Of a stretch of DNA of 46,562 nt, positions 43,206 to 46,562 are shown in pieces (position 1 is the first letter of the stretch; each line of letters opens with the position of its first letter). This stretch comes from an uncultured Lamprocystis sp. (GTDB lineage: Bacteria; Pseudomonadota; Gammaproteobacteria; Chromatiales; Chromatiaceae). Both the position numbers and the translations under genes were made by a program. Below the pieces are notes generated by a model. The model saw only the letters and a list, made by a program, of their open reading frames with translations, ran no database searches and had not been told where the DNA came from. The stretch covers positions 1-46,562 of the forward strand of contig NZ_CAIZIZ010000411.1 of the NCBI RefSeq assembly GCF_903933125.1. Reading direction: 5' to 3'.

Positions 43206-46100
43206 ATGCGTTCGGGACCCAGTCGCGCACTCCTGCTGCCTGGCTTCGCCTTGGCGGCCGGGGTGGCCTGCGCGGTCTGGGCTACCGACCCGGTGCTTGA
43301 GGCGCCGATTCAGGCGCGAGAAGGTGCGGGCGCCTGGTACGAGCAGGCGTTGAACGAGGTCAATGCGGGACAGACGCCTGCCGCCTATCTCAGCATCAAG
43401 AACGCCCTGCGGCAAGATCCCTTTTCCCTCGCTGGCCACCTGCTGCTCGCTCGCGTCTACATCCAACTCGGTCAAGGTGACAAGGCCGAGAAAGAACTCC
43501 TGATCGCGGATGGGCTCGGGGCTCACCAGTCATTGACGCTGATCCCGCGCGCCCGTTCCTATCTGTTGCAGGGCAACGCCGAAAAGCTGCTCGGCGAGTT
43601 GTTTCCGCCGGGAACCCTGGCCGACGAGGACGCCGAGCTATTGGCCTTGCGCGGCCAGGCCCACGTGCAGCTCGGTCAGTTGTACGACGCCCAACGGGCG
43701 TTCGATCAAGCCGGCGAACGCGATCCCACGAATGTCAGCGCCATCTTGGGTCGGGTCCATGTCCTGATGTTGCAAGGCGATCTCAACGCGGCGTCAGGTG
43801 ACGCGCGTCGTGCCGTCGCGCTGGCCCCGGATAATCCGCGTGCCTGGTTGCTGCGCGGGATGCTGTTGCGTGGTCTGAGCGATGTGCCCGCCGCACTGCG
43901 GGATTTCGAGCGGGCGGTCGCGGTTCTGCCGGCCTATTTGCCCGCGCAGGTTGCCCGGATCAGTGCCTTGCTCGAACTGGATCGATTCGATCAGGCACTG
44001 GCTGCCGCGGAAGAATTACTGAGGCTTTATCCGCGCGATCCGCGCGCCTTCTATCTGAAGGCGGTCATTCAGGCGCGTCGGCACGATGTCGACTCGGCCC
44101 AGGCCGCCCTGCGTCAAACCGAGGCGCTGATCTCCCAGTTGCCGCGTGAACTGATCGACGCGCATCCGCCGACCCTCTTGCTGGCGGGTATGGTGAACTT
44201 CAGCCTGAAGCAATGGACCGAGGCAACCAGTTACCTCGCGCCATTTCTCGATCAATTTCCCGATACGGTCGGCCCGCGGATCCTCTTGGCCCGAATCGCG
44301 CTCGATCGGCAACAGAATGACCGGGCCATCCGGCTGCTTGAACCGGCACTGAGTCTGGCGCCAGGCGATCAGCAGGTGTTATCACTGCTGGCCGAAGCCT
44401 TTATGCGCGACGGGCAGCACGTCAAGGCCGCGCTGTTCCTGCAGCAGGCGCTGGAGGCGGGGGACGACAATCTGGTGTTGCGCACCCAGCGCGCGGTCAA
44501 TCAGTTCGGGCTCGGCCGCAAGGCGCAGGCGATCGAGGAATTGGGTGCGGTCGTCGCGGCCGATCCTCAGTATGCGGAGGCGGGCGCGACACTGGTCGTC
44601 ACCAGCCTGAAGGAGCGGCGTTTCGAGGAGGCCGTCAAGGTTGCCGCGCAACTGCTGAATGCCTATCCGGAGAATATCACCTATCTGAACCTCTATGGTG
44701 TCGCTCAATTGGCGGCCGGGAACCGGGCGGCGGCCCGCTGGGCCTTTGATCTCGCTTTGGCCCTGGACTGGCGCTTTGTTCCGGCGCAACTCAACCTTGC
44801 GGAGTTGGACCTGCGGGAGAACCGCCCGAATGCGGCCCGCGACCGTTTGCAGTTGGTGCTGGCCCGCAACCCGGATCAGCTCTCCGCGCTGTTGCTGTTA
44901 GCCCGGACGCTCGAGCAGCTGGGCCTGCCCGAGCAGGCGCGGCAATTGGCGGAGCGGGCGGTCAGTTCGGACCCGACCGCGGTCCCGGCGGCCGTTTACC
45001 TGACCGACTTGTTGTTGAAGATGCAGCAGACCGAAGCGGCGCTGACGGTGGTCGAAACGGTCGAAGCGCGCGCGGCGGACCCGGAAGATCTCGCGCTGTT
45101 GGTCGCGTTGAGCCGGGCCTATCTCGCCAATGGCCACCGCGCAACCGCACAGGTGGTGCTGCAGCGGGGTTCCAGTCTGGCTGGTTACCATGCGGCCGGT
45201 TTGCTTGAACTGGCGCTCCTGCAACGGCAGGCGGGTGACCGCAATGGAGCAATCTGGTCCCTCGAAAAAGCGGTCAAGGGACAGCCGCGGTACCTTCCGA
45301 CCCGGATCAAGTTGGGAGAGCTGTACGCCGAGGTCGGCAAGCTCGACCAGGCGGAGACCTTGGCCACGGCCTTGACCAAGGACTTTCCGCAGGAACCTTA
45401 CGGGGAGCATCTGCTGGGGACCATCGCACGCGCGCGCGGTGACGATGCGCGCGCGCTTGAACACTTCAAGCGGGCACTGAAACTGCGCGAGTCGCCCATT
45501 CTGGCGGTCAGGACCTATGAAACCCTGCGGGTTGCTCAGGGCGTCGGGCCGGCGACCGACTTTCTCCGGCGGTGGGTCGAGAAACATCCGGACGATGCGG
45601 TCGCCAGACAAGCCTTGGCCGAGGGTTTGTTCCGCGGGGGGCGGGTCGCCGAGGCCAAGGCGATCTATCAAAGTGCGCTCTTGCGCACGCCCGACAATGC
45701 CATTTTGTTGAATAATTTGGCATTGATCTATGCTCAGGAAGGTGACGCGCAGGGGATCGCGCTTGCGCGCAAAGCCCAGGCACTGCTGCCGGTGCCTGAG
45801 ATCACCGATACCCTGGGCTGGGTACTGGTCCGTGCCGGCCAGCTCGCCGACGGTTTAAGTTATCTGCGCGATGCCCAGTCCCGCGCGGCCGCTGAGCCTG
45901 GGATCAGCTACCACATCGCCTACGCCCTGGTGCGCATGGGACGTGATGAAGACGCGTTACGCGAGCTCACGCTGTTGTTTCGCAAGGGGTCTGACTTCCC
46001 GGAGCGGGAGGCGGCGGACCAGCTGCGCCGGGAGGTCCAGGCGCGTCTTGGACGGGGTACCGGCGCGCGGGACGCTGGACTCGATCCGGTGGTCGAGTGA
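43206..46100 (+). CDS. Large TPR-repeat protein, PrsT-like
   Basis: A 964-residue exported protein. A signal sequence (MRSGPSRALLLPGFALAAG...) ends near AVWA at residue 36; a Cys in GVAC could alternatively be a poor lipobox. The rest is an almost continuous array of more than 20 TPR-type helix pairs, with the usual A/G, Y, A and P spacing, for example HLLLARVYIQLGQGDKAEKE and LLNNLALIYAQEGDAQGIAL. Length and layout resemble the PEP-CTERM/exopolysaccharide-associated TPR protein PrsT (about 920 residues), thought to act as a periplasmic scaffold in polysaccharide export. A tyrosine phosphatase gene of the Wzb type follows, which supports an exopolysaccharide role. The assignment is by architecture and context. 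Confidence 0.75.
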   Translation: MRSGPSRALLLPGFALAAGVACAVWATDPVLEAPIQAREGAGAWYEQALNEVNAGQTPAAYLSIKNALRQDPFSLAGHLLLARVYIQLGQGDKAEKELLIADGLGAHQSLTLIPRARSYLLQGNAEKLLGELFPPGTLADEDAELLALRGQAHVQLGQLYDAQRAFDQAGERDPTNVSAILGRVHVLMLQGDLNAASGDARRAVALAPDNPRAWLLRGMLLRGLSDVPAALRDFERAVAVLPAYLPAQVARISALLELDRFDQALAAAEELLRLYPRDPRAFYLKAVIQARRHDVDSAQAALRQTEALISQLPRELIDAHPPTLLLAGMVNFSLKQWTEATSYLAPFLDQFPDTVGPRILLARIALDRQQNDRAIRLLEPALSLAPGDQQVLSLLAEAFMRDGQHVKAALFLQQALEAGDDNLVLRTQRAVNQFGLGRKAQAIEELGAVVAADPQYAEAGATLVVTSLKERRFEEAVKVAAQLLNAYPENITYLNLYGVAQLAAGNRAAARWAFDLALALDWRFVPAQLNLAELDLRENRPNAARDRLQLVLARNPDQLSALLLLARTLEQLGLPEQARQLAERAVSSDPTAVPAAVYLTDLLLKMQQTEAALTVVETVEARAADPEDLALLVALSRAYLANGHRATAQVVLQRGSSLAGYHAAGLLELALLQRQAGDRNGAIWSLEKAVKGQPRYLPTRIKLGELYAEVGKLDQAETLATALTKDFPQEPYGEHLLGTIARARGDDARALEHFKRALKLRESPILAVRTYETLRVAQGVGPATDFLRRWVEKHPDDAVARQALAEGLFRGGRVAEAKAIYQSALLRTPDNAILLNNLALIYAQEGDAQGIALARKAQALLPVPEITDTLGWVLVRAGQLADGLSYLRDAQSRAAAEPGISYHIAYALVRMGRDEDALRELTLLFRKGSDFPEREAADQLRREVQARLGRGTGARDAGLDPVVE

Positions 46101-46250
46101 CGCGGCCGGCGCATGACCTGTTGTCGATGCCGCGGGACCTTGCCCGGTTTGTGCTTTCTCCTTGCAGGGCCCCGGTCTTGGTTTCCCCTGGCGCGTTACT
46201 GGGGTATTGTGTTGTCTGTTGTCCGACCGCGACTGATCCGATCGTCTGCT

Positions 46251-46562
46251 ATGTTCGACCACCTGCTGATCATCTGTGCTGGAAACCTCTGCCGCAGCCC
46301 GCTGGCCGAGGTGATGATGCGTGATCGCCTGGCGCGATCAGGCAAGGCGGTCGAGGTGCGCTCCGCCGGCCTGATCGCCGCCGTGGATGATCCGGCGGAT
46401 GAAATGATCCGACTCGTGGCGGCCGGGCACGGTCTGGACCTGAGCGCGCATCGCTCCCGACCGATCGACCCCGAACTGATGCGGTGGGCCGATCTGGTGT
46501 TGGTCATGGAGGGAGATCATCGTCGCCACTTGCTGCAGTTGGCCCCGTCGAGCGCGGGCAAG
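46251..46562 (+). CDS. Low-molecular-weight protein-tyrosine phosphatase, 5' part
   Basis: The first 104 codons of a gene that runs off the window. The phosphatase loop is CAGNLCRS near residue 9 (CX5R then Ser), the family signature, followed by VRSAGLIA and an SAHRSRP segment. Relatives are about 145-150 residues, and the missing end should hold the DP general-acid loop. In exopolysaccharide clusters such enzymes (Wzb, Etp) dephosphorylate the tyrosine autokinase Wzc. The frame is open to the last base. Confidence 0.85.
   Translation, partial: MFDHLLIICAGNLCRSPLAEVMMRDRLARSGKAVEVRSAGLIAAVDDPADEMIRLVAAGHGLDLSAHRSRPIDPELMRWADLVLVMEGDHRRHLLQLAPSSAGK

Noticed and set aside
1-46562. CRISPR array
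   Set aside because: No regularly spaced direct repeats were seen; the repeats present are isolated palindromes at irregular distances.

Overview
The window reads as a GC-rich gammaproteobacterial chromosome, most likely Chromatiales (purple sulfur bacteria). The reasons are the tpiA-secG-tRNA-Leu-nuoA-N order, a dapA-bamC pair, a one-piece tmRNA with the tag ANDDNYALAA, a PrsT-like TPR exopolysaccharide protein, and many intergenic palindromic repeats. The genus is an inference; there is no 16S gene here.

Layout. (1) 1-2760 is a sparse, partly decayed stress-gene region. It holds an OsmB-like glycine-zipper protein whose lipobox Cys has become Tyr, a 41-codon ORF, remnants of an MgtA-type P-type ATPase and of a CsbD-like gene, an intact glycine-zipper lipoprotein and a pRiA4b ORF-3-like gene that directly follows maeB. 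(2) 2766-6276 (minus strand) holds the NADP-malic enzyme maeB and an exported PliI-like protein, separated by repeat-rich DNA. (3) 6655-22708 (plus strand) is a roughly 16-kb defence island. A complete BREX type 2/Pgl core (pglW, pglX, pglY, pglZ) is followed, where brxD and brxHI would be expected, by an ABC/AAA-type ATPase and an HNH-fold protein that look like the Septu pair PtuA/PtuB. The island ends about 180 bp from the 3' end of ssrA, a classic island insertion site. (4) 22853-24043 (minus strand) holds ssrA with its terminator, and smpB. (5) 24127-25831 holds tpiA, secG, tRNA-Leu(GAG) and a strong terminator. (6) 25966-40965 is a complete 14-gene complex I operon, nuoA-nuoN. (7) 41062-46562 holds dapA, bamC, a 964-residue PrsT-like TPR protein and the 5' part of a low-molecular-weight tyrosine phosphatase gene, probably the start of an exopolysaccharide cluster.

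How the genes fit together. PglX should methylate host DNA, PglY is the large P-loop ATPase and PglZ the alkaline-phosphatase-fold partner. PglW joins a NERD nuclease-like domain to two kinase domains, of which the first looks dead and the second intact. pglY-pglZ overlap, the ATPase gene starts 63 bp after pglZ, and the HNH gene shares one base with the ATPase stop, so pglYZ-ATPase-HNH is probably one transcript. The combination of Pgl with a Septu-like effector is the most interesting feature. The HNH protein has lost one Cys from each CxxC knuckle, and the middle of pglX looks compositionally foreign, as if its target-recognition segment had been exchanged. At least three families of intergenic repeats surround the island, including two nearly identical double-hairpin elements in opposite orientation on either side of pglW.
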